A stretch of DNA of 64,000 bases from an uncultured Alistipes sp. (GCA_905213895.1 CAJMKE010000002.1:62001-126000), one strand, 5' to 3'; numbered from the stretch's first letter, positions 16,868-25,334 are shown. Numbers and translations: made by a program. The notes: generated from the sequence alone by a model not told the origin.

Positions 16868-17956
16868 ATGAAAATAAATAAAATACTTGTTATCGATGGG
16901 GCCATGGTATCAAGATCTCCGCATGTAAAAATGTATCTTAATGCTTTGGATAATTTGGGGATCGAATATGATGTCATCGGTTGGAATAGAAAGGGTGATG
17001 ATTTGTCGGATGTTCCTAACAATTACTATATTTATGATAATCCAACCGATGATCATTATCCGGTGTGGCGAAAAATTTGGGAGATATATGGATTTTATAA
17101 ATATTTCCAAAAAAATTTAGGCGGTGATGAGTACAAAGCAGTAATAATCTTCGAGATTGCCAATACTATTCTTTTTACTCATTTTTTAGAACGTAAATAT
17201 AAAAATAGATATATATTTGATATCAGGGATTATTCTCCGGTTTGTAAATTCTGGCTCGCGCGAGTTATACTATCAAAGTTAATAAACAATTCGTATAGAA
17301 CTGTGATATCTTCGGCTGGTTTTAAAACTTGGCTTCCCAAATGTTATGATTATCTGATTTCTCACAATATTGACATAAAATATTTTAATAATCTGAAGAA
17401 CAGTCCATTCGTGGATTTCCATGCTCCGTTGCGGATATTGACGATTGGAAATTTGAGAGATCCCGAAATTAATTGTGAATTAACGAGAAGTTTCGGAAAC
17501 GATATGAATTTTGACATGAGGTTTGTCGGATATGGTTATGCGGGTCAGATAATTCAAAAATTTTGTTCAAACAACAATATTGCTAACGTATCATTTCATG
17601 GACGTTATAAAAAATCAGAAGAGATATCGTTTTATGAAGATGCGGATATAATAAACTGTTGTATGGGCAACAATATGTTAAGTAATTATTTGATGTCTAA
17701 TCGAATTTATCTTGCAGCACTTCTGCGAAAACCGATTATTTGTATAAAAGGATCTTATCAATCCAATATTGTGCAGCAATACAACCTCGGTTGCATCGTA
17801 AATAATATAAATAACATGAAAAATGAATTACAGGAATATTTAGATAGGTTTGATAGAATAAAATATTTGAATGGAGTTTCGTTGTTTTTGCAAATGGTTG
17901 AAATTGACCAAAAGAAATATTTGAATCAAATTGAAGAATTAACCGAGTTAGAATGA
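16868..17956 (+). CDS. Glycosyltransferase, GT4/GT-B-like
   Basis: A 362-residue cytoplasmic protein without membrane helices. The N-terminal part has alternating strands (KINKILVIDGAM, YRYIFDIRDYSP) and the C-terminal half includes LRILTIGNLRDPE, RFVGYGYAG and a FYEDADIINCC segment, as in GT-B family enzymes. Conservation is weak compared with the other transferases, and the usual EX7E motif is not obvious, so the assignment rests on fold pattern and context. Its stop overlaps the start of the acetyltransferase gene. Confidence 0.72.
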   Translation: MKINKILVIDGAMVSRSPHVKMYLNALDNLGIEYDVIGWNRKGDDLSDVPNNYYIYDNPTDDHYPVWRKIWEIYGFYKYFQKNLGGDEYKAVIIFEIANTILFTHFLERKYKNRYIFDIRDYSPVCKFWLARVILSKLINNSYRTVISSAGFKTWLPKCYDYLISHNIDIKYFNNLKNSPFVDFHAPLRILTIGNLRDPEINCELTRSFGNDMNFDMRFVGYGYAGQIIQKFCSNNNIANVSFHGRYKKSEEISFYEDADIINCCMGNNMLSNYLMSNRIYLAALLRKPIICIKGSYQSNIVQQYNLGCIVNNINNMKNELQEYLDRFDRIKYLNGVSLFLQMVEIDQKKYLNQIEELTELE

Positions 17957-18573
17957 TGAGTATTAAATACATTTGGTCAAAACTGATAAAGAAACTCAGA
18001 TTGAGTTCGATTATCAATAGTAATATTCATAAAACTTCGACAATCGAGTCAGGCAGTAATGTCGTAAATGTTATAATGGACAAGTATTCCTATTGTGGAT
18101 ACGATTGCGAAATAGTTAATGCAAAAATAGGGGCATATTGTTCTATTGCCAATAATGTTACTATAGGCGGTGCTATGCATCCGATGGAATGGGCGAGCAC
18201 TTCGCCAGTATTCTATTATGGTCGTGATAGTGTCAAAAAAAAGTTCGCATCATTCCATCGTGCGGAACACAAGAAAACAATTATAGGGAATGATGTATGG
18301 ATTGGGGGGGGGAGTTTTATAAAGCAGGGTGTCCGTATTAGCGACGGAGCGGTCGTGGGGATGGGATCAATCGTTACTAAAGATGTCCCACCTTATGCTA
18401 TTGTCGCTGGAAATCCAGCCAAATTAATTCGTTATCGTTTTGACGACGAAACTATAAATAAACTGTTGAAGTCAGAATGGTGGACATTGGAAGACGAAGA
18501 TTTGACGGTTTTCGCTCGTAATATTCGAGAACCAATGCTGTTCGCTGATTCGATAATAACAAGTAGACTGTAA
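17953..18573 (+). CDS. Hexapeptide-repeat acetyltransferase (CatB/WbbJ type)
   Basis: A 206-residue left-handed beta-helix acyltransferase with isoleucine-rich hexapeptide repeats, a GGAMHP segment carrying the family's catalytic His, and the closing VAGNPAKLIRYRF motif. It probably O- or N-acetylates a sugar with acetyl-CoA. The conserved coil WIGGGSFIKQG is encoded by a G9 tract (18304-18312), currently in frame; slippage would truncate the enzyme near residue 120. Two ATGs (17953 and 17956) are possible starts. Confidence 0.9.
   Translation: MMSIKYIWSKLIKKLRLSSIINSNIHKTSTIESGSNVVNVIMDKYSYCGYDCEIVNAKIGAYCSIANNVTIGGAMHPMEWASTSPVFYYGRDSVKKKFASFHRAEHKKTIIGNDVWIGGGSFIKQGVRISDGAVVGMGSIVTKDVPPYAIVAGNPAKLIRYRFDDETINKLLKSEWWTLEDEDLTVFARNIREPMLFADSIITSRL
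18304..18312 (+). repeat. G9 homopolymer inside the hexapeptide acetyltransferase gene
   Basis: Nine G residues encode three glycines at about residues 118-120. The frame is intact at this length. Confidence 0.92.
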
Positions 18574-18592
18574 ATATTTAATAACACGATTT

Positions 18593-19738
18593 ATGTCAGA
18601 AAGATCTTATCAAGTGTGTACCCATTGTGTAATGGATACAAGCGACAAAAATATCCTATTCGATGAGAATGGGGTATGTATGCGATGCAAGGAATATGAA
18701 GAGAGTATCTTACCTTGGTGGAATTACGGAAAAGGGCACGAAGCAGAATTACAGACCATAATCAATCGCATCAAAAATGATGGTAAAGGCAAGGAGTACG
18801 ATTGTATACTCGGCATGAGCGGAGGGTTGGACAGTTCTTATATGCTCCATTTGGCGGTGAAGGAATGGGGACTTCGTCCGTTTGTGTTTCACATCGATGC
18901 TGGATGGAATCTTCCCGTTGCCGAAGAAAATATTCGCAAGATGTGTGATAAACTCGGTGTCCACCTGCATATACAGAAACTGAACTGGGAAGAATTGAGA
19001 CAAATGCAGATCGCTTTCTTCAAGACCGGTCATGCAGGATTGGATGTCCCCCAAGATCATTCGTTCATAGCCCAAATAGATAAATATTCCGAAGAACTTG
19101 GCGTCAAATACATTCTTAATGGTTATAACATCTGTACTGAAATCATTGCGGATCCGGAATCATGGTTTGAAGGTGCTGGTCCAACTGCAGATAAAACATA
19201 TGTAAAGGATGTATTGAAAAAACATGGTGGTGTTCATACGAAAGATTATACTTACACAACAGGTTTCAAGCACAAGTTTGTACTACCGTATATTAAAGGT
19301 GTTAAGACATTGCAATTATTGAATTACGTAGAATTCACAAAACAATCTATGATCGAGACTCTGCAAAAAGAGTATGATTATCAACCGTACGGTCAAAAAC
19401 ATTTTGAGGATTTGCTTACGAAGTTTCTTGAAGCGTGGTGGTTGCCGAAACGTTTCGGCTTTGATATAAGAAGAGCGCAGTTGTCGAGTCTTGTGATAAC
19501 CGGTCAGATGTCGAGGGATGACGCATTAAAAATTCTTGAAACACCTCCGGTGCCTGAAAAGGAATGTATGGAAATGTTTAAGGAGGTCTGCCGTAGATTG
19601 GAGATCAGTGAAGAAGAATTGATGTCTTATTTTAATTTGCCTAAAAAGTATAGGCATTATAAAAACAATTCATGGGCATTTGCAGTCGGTATTAAATTGT
19701 ACCAATTTTTGGGTCTCGACAGAAGAATCAGAAAGTAA
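18593..19738 (+). CDS. N-acetyl sugar amidotransferase (WbpG/PseA-like)
   Basis: A 381-residue member of the PP-loop ATPase amidotransferases. The N-terminal zinc-like cysteines (VCTHCVMD, VCMRCKEY) and the ATP loop GMSGGLDSSYML (about residues 77-88) are clear. Relatives convert an acetamido group to an acetamidino group on a surface sugar. In Pseudomonas aeruginosa WbpG takes ammonia from HisH2/HisF2 partners; no such genes lie in this window, so ammonia must come from elsewhere. It extends the decoration chemistry of the locus. Confidence 0.9.
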   Translation: MSERSYQVCTHCVMDTSDKNILFDENGVCMRCKEYEESILPWWNYGKGHEAELQTIINRIKNDGKGKEYDCILGMSGGLDSSYMLHLAVKEWGLRPFVFHIDAGWNLPVAEENIRKMCDKLGVHLHIQKLNWEELRQMQIAFFKTGHAGLDVPQDHSFIAQIDKYSEELGVKYILNGYNICTEIIADPESWFEGAGPTADKTYVKDVLKKHGGVHTKDYTYTTGFKHKFVLPYIKGVKTLQLLNYVEFTKQSMIETLQKEYDYQPYGQKHFEDLLTKFLEAWWLPKRFGFDIRRAQLSSLVITGQMSRDDALKILETPPVPEKECMEMFKEVCRRLEISEEELMSYFNLPKKYRHYKNNSWAFAVGIKLYQFLGLDRRIRK

Positions 19739-19782
19739 TGCAATTGTTATTTAATGCTTTTATTTGGGACTGAGGTATCAAT

Positions 19783-20991
19783 ATGAATATTCTTTTTCTG
19801 ACGCTTTCACATATTACTGATATTCATGAGCGGAGCATATATAATGATCTGGTGCGAGAATTAATGCGAAGAGGTCATAGTGTGTATATTGCATCTCCGA
19901 CAGAAAGGCGATATGCCATGCCGACGCAATCGTATGAAAGTAATGGAGCACATATTCTAAATATCAAAACTCTCAATATTCAGAAAACAAATATAATAGA
20001 GAAAGGTATCGGTACATTGATCATAGAATATCAATTCGATTATGCCATAAGTAAGTATTGGTCTGATATAAAGTTTGATTTAGTTCTTTACTCAACACCT
20101 CCAATTACTTTTAACAGAATCATAGCCAAAGTGAAACGTCGTTGCGGGGCACGGAGTTATTTGATGCTCAAAGATATCTTCCCTCAGAATGCCGTCGACC
20201 TCGGAATAATGAAAGAGGGTGGGCTACTACACAGGATATTCCGTCGTAAAGAGAAGCAACTGTATGAGTTATCGGATCGAATCGGGTGCATGTCTCCCGC
20301 CAATTGCCGATATGTAATAAAACATAATACTCATGTTGATCCTGTAAAAGTAGAGATTTGTCCTAATGCAATTGAAGTGATACCACAAACCGAGATTTCA
20401 ATTGTCGAAAAATCGATACTGTTATCTAAATATGGAATTCCGTTTGACAAAACATTATTCATTTACGGTGGTAATCTCGGGAAACCTCAAGGATTGGAGT
20501 TTTTAATAAACGTATTAGCAATAAATGAAAAACGCACGAACAGTTTTATCGTGATAGTTGGTTCTGGAACAGAATATCCAATGTTATCCGCATGGTTTGA
20601 CAAGTACAAACCGTATAATTCTAAACTTGTATCCACTCTTGAAAAAAAAGAGTATGATAGACTTGTCGGGATTTGTGATGTAGGATTAGTTTTTCTTCAT
20701 CCTAAGTTTACTATCCCGAATTTCCCGTCTCGAATTCTCAGTTATCTTGAAAATAAAATGCCGGTTCTGTTGGCCACAGATATAAACACCGATGTCGGTA
20801 AAATAGCAGAAGACAATGGCTTTGGCTTTTGGTGCGAAAATGGTGATATAGAAATGTTTGAAAAACTAATGGATAAATTTTCCGATTTATCTACTATAAA
20901 AAAAATGGGGCAGAGAGGTTATGAATTCCTTGTTGATAATTATCAAGTTTCCAATGCTTGTGATATTATTTTAGATCAAAAGAAAAAATAA
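19783..20991 (+). CDS. Glycosyltransferase, GT4 WbuB-like
   Basis: A 402-residue GT-B enzyme. The N-terminal LTLSHITDIHERSIYNDLV, the SYLMLKDIFPQNAVDLG block and IYGGNLGKPQGLE in the second half resemble WbuB, the transferase that adds L-FucNAc to the lipid-linked sugar in Escherichia coli O26-type pathways. The locus makes UDP-L-FucNAc (CapE/F/G at 26.6-30.1 kb), which supports that role. Second sugar after the PglC product is the likely position, as the gene directly precedes the initiating transferase; this is inference. Confidence 0.85.
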   Translation: MNILFLTLSHITDIHERSIYNDLVRELMRRGHSVYIASPTERRYAMPTQSYESNGAHILNIKTLNIQKTNIIEKGIGTLIIEYQFDYAISKYWSDIKFDLVLYSTPPITFNRIIAKVKRRCGARSYLMLKDIFPQNAVDLGIMKEGGLLHRIFRRKEKQLYELSDRIGCMSPANCRYVIKHNTHVDPVKVEICPNAIEVIPQTEISIVEKSILLSKYGIPFDKTLFIYGGNLGKPQGLEFLINVLAINEKRTNSFIVIVGSGTEYPMLSAWFDKYKPYNSKLVSTLEKKEYDRLVGICDVGLVFLHPKFTIPNFPSRILSYLENKMPVLLATDINTDVGKIAEDNGFGFWCENGDIEMFEKLMDKFSDLSTIKKMGQRGYEFLVDNYQVSNACDIILDQKKK

Positions 20992-21001
20992 GCATTAAAA
21001 T

Positions 21002-21610
21002 ATGTATCGTTGTTTTTTCAAAAGAGTAATAGATTTTTCGGTTGCTTTTTGTGGACTGCTTTTCATAGGTTGGCTTCTTGCTGTCATTGCACTTTGGCTT
21101 TATTTTGCGAATAAAGGTGCTGGCGTTTTCTTTACTCAGGAACGTCCCGGTAAGGGTGCTAAAATTTTCAAGGTCATAAAATTCAAAACCATGACTGACG
21201 AACGCGACGCAGACGGCAATCTTTTGCCGGACGAAAAACGTCTGACAGAGGTCGGTCGGTTCGTGCGTTCGACTTCTATCGATGAATTGCCACAACTTTG
21301 GAATGTTTTTAAAGGAGATATGTCGTTAATCGGACCGAGACCATTGCTCGTACAATATCTTCCTTTATACTCTCCGGAACAGGCGCGTAGGCATGAGGTA
21401 CGTCCTGGTATCACAGGGTGGGCGCAATGTCATGGTCGCAATGCCATATCTTGGCAGAAGAAATTTGAATTGGACGTGTGGTATGTCGATCACATCTCAT
21501 TTATTACCGATTGTAAAGTGATTTGGAACACTATCCAGAAAGTATTGAAACGCGCAGATATATCATCGGAAACTTCAGCGACTATGGAGCCATTTAATGG
21601 AAATAATTAA
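21002..21610 (+). CDS. Initiating phosphoglycosyltransferase, PglC-like
   Basis: A 202-residue monotopic transferase with one N-terminal re-entrant hydrophobic segment (about residues 9-35) and the family core RPGKGAKIFKVIKFKTM, DELPQLWNVFKGDMSLIGPRP and RPGITGWAQ. It moves a sugar-1-phosphate from a UDP-sugar to undecaprenyl phosphate, starting the repeat unit. The small PglC form (no N-terminal extra domain as in WcaJ) often uses UDP-diNAc-bacillosamine or other 4-amino sugars, which fits the neighbouring PglD-like gene 4 nt downstream. Confidence 0.93.
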   Translation: MYRCFFKRVIDFSVAFCGLLFIGWLLAVIALWLYFANKGAGVFFTQERPGKGAKIFKVIKFKTMTDERDADGNLLPDEKRLTEVGRFVRSTSIDELPQLWNVFKGDMSLIGPRPLLVQYLPLYSPEQARRHEVRPGITGWAQCHGRNAISWQKKFELDVWYVDHISFITDCKVIWNTIQKVLKRADISSETSATMEPFNGNN

Positions 21611-21613
21611 TAC

Positions 21614-22255
21614 ATGAAAGATATCGCAATATACGGAGCCGGCGGATTCGGTCGCGAAATCGCCTGTCTAATTAGGCAAATCAACAATGTTGAACCGCAG
21701 TGGAAGTTTATCGGTTTTTTTGATGACGGAATTCCGAAATGTGAGCGAAATGAATATGGGACTGTACTCGGTGGGATAAATGATCTTAATTTATGGAAAA
21801 AGTCGATCTCGATAGTCATGGCTATAGGTTCGCCTCTAACGGTTAAGGTATTGGCAGATAAAATATCAAATCCCAATGTATCTTTTCCTAATATAATAGC
21901 GCCGACTACGCTTTTTCTCGACAGGAACAGCGTGAAAATGGGTCATGGAAATGTGATTTGCAACCGATGTACAATCAGTTGCAACGTTACGATCGGTGAT
22001 TTCAATATTTTTAATGGGTATATCCCAGTCGGTCATGATGCTATTATCGGCAACTACAATGTTTTCATGCCGTCTGTGAATGTGTCGGGCGGAGTAGAGA
22101 TCGGCAATTGTAATTTCTTCGGAGTGCAGTCGGTCGTGTTGCAATATCAAAATGTTGGCAGCAATGTACGCATCGGAGCCAATAGTGTTGTAATGCGCAC
22201 TGCAAAAGACGGAAACTTGTATATGGGCAATCCTGCTACAAAAGTTAAACTTTAA
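21614..22255 (+). CDS. PglD/NeuD-like sugar N-acyltransferase
   Basis: A 213-residue enzyme with an N-terminal Rossmann-like part (DIAIYGAGGFGREIACLI) and C-terminal hexapeptide repeats ending in LYMGNPATKVKL. The family acetylates the 4-amino group of UDP-4-amino-sugars. The catalytic His of the family is probably in IPVGHDAIIG (about residue 141). It lies between the PglC-like gene and an acyl-carrier-protein gene, which raises the possibility that its acyl donor is a carrier-bound hydroxyacyl group rather than acetyl-CoA; that donor is inference. Confidence 0.88.
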   Translation: MKDIAIYGAGGFGREIACLIRQINNVEPQWKFIGFFDDGIPKCERNEYGTVLGGINDLNLWKKSISIVMAIGSPLTVKVLADKISNPNVSFPNIIAPTTLFLDRNSVKMGHGNVICNRCTISCNVTIGDFNIFNGYIPVGHDAIIGNYNVFMPSVNVSGGVEIGNCNFFGVQSVVLQYQNVGSNVRIGANSVVMRTAKDGNLYMGNPATKVKL

Positions 22256-22268
22256 ATAATATTAGAAA

Positions 22269-22502
22269 ATGGAAATTCAAGAATTCATTCAAAATTTCTC
22301 AGATCAGTTTGATGATACTGATTCAGTAGTGTTTACTCCGGAAACCAACTTCCGGGAACTCGACGAGTGGTCATCTCTACTTGCATTATCGATCCTTGCA
22401 ATGGTTGATGAAGAATATGACGTGCAGTTAAAAGCGGATCAGATGCGTAAAGCAAACACCATTCAAGAACTTTTCGAAATCGTAAAATCGCTTAAAGACT
22501 AA
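22269..22502 (+). CDS. Acyl carrier protein, dedicated
   Basis: A 77-residue acidic helical protein of ACP length with a likely phosphopantetheine site at Ser36 (DEWSSL, a variant of DSL). It is distinct from the housekeeping ACP because of that motif and its position as first gene of an ACP-KASIII-SDR-KASIII set. The TAA stop overlaps the ATG of the KASIII gene, showing tight coupling. It probably carries a short acyl chain made by its neighbours for transfer to a sugar. Confidence 0.85.
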   Translation: MEIQEFIQNFSDQFDDTDSVVFTPETNFRELDEWSSLLALSILAMVDEEYDVQLKADQMRKANTIQELFEIVKSLKD

Positions 22503-23560
22503 TGGCTGTTTTTTCTACGGAACACGTTGCCATTAGAGGTATATCCGCTTGCGTACCTGCTGATATACAGTATAATAGTAAGGTGTATGAAAAATATGGA
22601 GGTGGGGGGTATGAACAGTTTGTCGCAACGACTGGAGTTAAACAGAAGAGAATAGCATCGAAGTATATTACGTCATCAGACTTGTGTTGCTCTGCCGCAG
22701 AGAAATTGATGACCGATCTATGTTGGAAGAATGATGAAATAGATGTACTGATTTTTGTTTCACAAACTCCCGATTACATCCTTCCTGCTACTTCTTGCAT
22801 CCTTCAGGAAAGACTCGGACTTTCTAATAATTGCTATACTCTTGATATATCGCTTGGCTGTTCCGGATGGGTTTATGCATTGAGTGTGATTGCATCTCTG
22901 ATGCAAAATGGATTTTTTAGAAAAGGGTTGCTTTTATCTGGAGATACTGTATTAAAACTTTGTTCCGATAATGACAAAAGTACGTACCCTTTATTCGGAG
23001 ATGCTGGTACTTGTACCGCTTTGGAATTCGACGAGAATGCAAAGGCAATGTCATTTGTTATGCATACCGACGGTTCGGGCGCAAATGCAATTATTGTAAA
23101 AACCGGTGCAGCAAGAAATCGTGTAACACCAGAATCGTTTGTCGAGGAAGATTACGGTGAAGGAATACGACGTAATTCTTATCAGATTGAAATGGATGGT
23201 ATATCGGTGTTTACATTCGGCATATCCAAAGCATCAAAAGTCGTTAATGAATTATTAGATGTTACAGACGAAAATCGCGAAAATATCGACATTTACTCTT
23301 TTCATCAGGCAAATCTCTTCATGAACGAGAAGATTCGTAAAAAATTGAAACTATTACCCGAACAAGTACTGTATTCAATGGATGAATTCGGTAACACTTC
23401 TTGCGCAAGCATTCCGTTGACGCTTGTGGTTAGACGTGCAGACGATCTTCGTAATAAATCTTTGAAGCATATCGGGTGCGGTTTTGGTGTGGGACTTTCT
23501 TGGGGGGCAGTGCGGTTCGACACAGATAATATTATTGTACCAAAATTAATCGAGATTTAA
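22502..23560 (+). CDS. Ketoacyl-ACP synthase III-like condensing enzyme (copy 1)
   Basis: A 352-residue FabH-family thiolase-fold enzyme. The catalytic residues are present: Cys120 in SLGCSG, His in FHQAN and Asn in FGNTSC. It would condense an acyl-CoA with malonyl-ACP to a beta-ketoacyl-ACP. Two FabH-like genes flank a ketoreductase here and none of the dehydratase or enoyl-reductase genes is present, so the product should stop at a beta-hydroxyacyl-ACP such as 3-hydroxybutyryl. A G6 run at 22604-22609 encodes part of four glycines. Confidence 0.88.
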   Translation: MAVFSTEHVAIRGISACVPADIQYNSKVYEKYGGGGYEQFVATTGVKQKRIASKYITSSDLCCSAAEKLMTDLCWKNDEIDVLIFVSQTPDYILPATSCILQERLGLSNNCYTLDISLGCSGWVYALSVIASLMQNGFFRKGLLLSGDTVLKLCSDNDKSTYPLFGDAGTCTALEFDENAKAMSFVMHTDGSGANAIIVKTGAARNRVTPESFVEEDYGEGIRRNSYQIEMDGISVFTFGISKASKVVNELLDVTDENRENIDIYSFHQANLFMNEKIRKKLKLLPEQVLYSMDEFGNTSCASIPLTLVVRRADDLRNKSLKHIGCGFGVGLSWGAVRFDTDNIIVPKLIEI

Positions 23561-24319
23561 ATGGAATACAATCCCTTTTCATTAAAAGATAAGACTATTC
23601 TTGTTACCGGCGCAAGCAGCGGGATCGGTCGTGCAATTGCTATCGAGTGTTCCAAAATGGGCGCTGTTGTTGTTGCTTCGGCGAGAAATAGAGAACGTCT
23701 TGAACAAACGCTTTTCCAAATGAATGGAGAAGGGCATTTATCGATAACCGCTGATCTTGGAGATGCGGATGATGTTGAGCGTATGGTAAAGCAGTTGCCG
23801 CAACTCGATGGTGTTGTACATTGTGCGGGTATTGGAGATCGAACGCTTGGCAAAATGGTTCGAGAAAAGGATATAGAAAGGGTGATGAAAACTAATTTTG
23901 ACGCTCCGGTTCTTCTGCAACGCGCATTATTAAAAAAGAAACTCATAAAACAGTCTTCTTCAATAGTTTTCATCGCTTCTCGTGCGCCTTTTGCTCCGAC
24001 AATTGGGAATGGTCTGTACGCAGCCTCTAAAGGTGCTATAATCGCTTACTCCAAAGTTCTTGGGTTGGAACTTGCTTCTCAAAAAATTCGAGTCAACTGC
24101 ATATGTCCGGCAATGGTCTGGACAGAACTTGTAGAACGTGATGCATTGCTGACTGGCGCCGATTATCATGAAGCGGAGAAAGCATATCCTCTCGGACGAT
24201 ATGGTCAACCCGAAGATGTAGCTTACTTATGCATATATTTACTATCTGACGCAAGTGGCTGGATGACTGGTAGTAGTGTGGATATAACTGGGGGGGGGGA
24301 ATTCTCTCTAAAATCGTAA
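23561..24319 (+). CDS. 3-oxoacyl-ACP reductase-like SDR
   Basis: A 252-residue classical short-chain dehydrogenase with TGASSGIGRA (NADPH-binding), the NAG-like CAGIG segment and the catalytic YAASK. It is FabG-like and should reduce the beta-ketoacyl-ACP made by the adjacent KASIII enzymes. The start follows the KASIII stop directly. Near the C-terminus a G10 tract (24290-24299) encodes the conserved DITGG end. One added G would remove the stop and continue in the frame of the downstream KASIII gene, giving a single fused polypeptide of about 585 residues. Confidence 0.9.
   Translation: MEYNPFSLKDKTILVTGASSGIGRAIAIECSKMGAVVVASARNRERLEQTLFQMNGEGHLSITADLGDADDVERMVKQLPQLDGVVHCAGIGDRTLGKMVREKDIERVMKTNFDAPVLLQRALLKKKLIKQSSSIVFIASRAPFAPTIGNGLYAASKGAIIAYSKVLGLELASQKIRVNCICPAMVWTELVERDALLTGADYHEAEKAYPLGRYGQPEDVAYLCIYLLSDASGWMTGSSVDITGGGEFSLKS
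24290..24299 (+). repeat. G10 homopolymer at the 3' end of the ketoreductase gene
   Basis: Ten G residues, 20 nt before the normal stop codon. The present length gives the conserved C-terminus; G11 puts the frame in register with the ATG at 24322 of the next gene, with no stop between. Confidence 0.93.
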
Positions 24320-24321
24320 GA

Positions 24322-25320
24322 ATGAAATCATTTATTAAGGCTATATCATACTATCTCCCTTCGACTGTAGTTACTAACGAACAGTTGGTGAGGGAATTTC
24401 CGGAATGGACTGTTGAAAAAATAGCCGAAAAAGTCGGTGTGAATCGAAGGCATATCGCCATGAATGAGACAATATCCGACATGGCTGTCAAAGTAGCGGA
24501 AAAACTTTTTGCCGAGAATCCTGACGTTAAGCGGGAGAATGTGGATTTTGTACTTTTATGCACCCAAAGTCCGGATTATTTTTTGCCGTCCACGTCTTGC
24601 ATTGTCCAAAACAGACTCGGATTATCTACGCATTGCGGGGCTTTCGATTTCAATCTCGGATGCTCAGGGTATGAATACGGTTTGGCGACCGCAAAGGGAT
24701 ATATCGCTTCCGGAATCGCTCGAAATATATTGTTGATAACATCTGAAGATTACAATAAACATATTCATGGTCGAGACAAAGGGAACCGCACGATCTTCGG
24801 TGCGGCGGCGACGGCAACCCTAATATCGACAGAAGGTTTTGCAGAAATCGGAGAATTCACACTCGGCACTGATGGTTCCGGTGCTATGGAACTTGTTGTC
24901 AAGACCGGCGGAATGGCATTTCCCGCCAAAGCGGATGATTTAAGATACGATGAAAATGGTAATCCGCATTCATCAGATTATCTCTATATGAACGGTGCCG
25001 AGATTTTCAATTTCACGCTTCGTATTGTTCCAAAAATGGTTGGGGAAACGCTTGCAAAAAACGGTTTTGATAAGGATAATATAGATCTATTCGTATTTCA
25101 TCAGGCTAACAGATTTATGCTCAACCATCTCCGCAAAAAGATGAAGATTGAAGAAAGCAAATTCTTCATTAATATGTCGGAAATTGGAAACACCGTTTCA
25201 TCAACGATTCCTATTGCTCTTTGCGACGCGAAGCGACAAGGAATACTACGTGGAAATGTTCTTATAGCCGGTTTTGGAGTCGGTTTAAGTTGGGGCGCTT
25301 GTGTATTGAGAGTTTATTAA
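24322..25320 (+). CDS. Ketoacyl-ACP synthase III-like condensing enzyme (copy 2)
   Basis: A 332-residue FabH-family protein with Cys114 (NLGCSG), FHQAN and IGNTVSS intact. It is only 2 nt after the ketoreductase stop. It differs clearly from copy 1 in sequence, so the two may accept different starter units, or one may act as an acyltransferase, as some FabH relatives in sugar-modification clusters do. The 3' end marks the transition from AT-rich to more GC-rich DNA. Confidence 0.88.
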   Translation: MKSFIKAISYYLPSTVVTNEQLVREFPEWTVEKIAEKVGVNRRHIAMNETISDMAVKVAEKLFAENPDVKRENVDFVLLCTQSPDYFLPSTSCIVQNRLGLSTHCGAFDFNLGCSGYEYGLATAKGYIASGIARNILLITSEDYNKHIHGRDKGNRTIFGAAATATLISTEGFAEIGEFTLGTDGSGAMELVVKTGGMAFPAKADDLRYDENGNPHSSDYLYMNGAEIFNFTLRIVPKMVGETLAKNGFDKDNIDLFVFHQANRFMLNHLRKKMKIEESKFFINMSEIGNTVSSTIPIALCDAKRQGILRGNVLIAGFGVGLSWGACVLRVY

Positions 25321-25334
25321 ATCAAGAAAATCAG

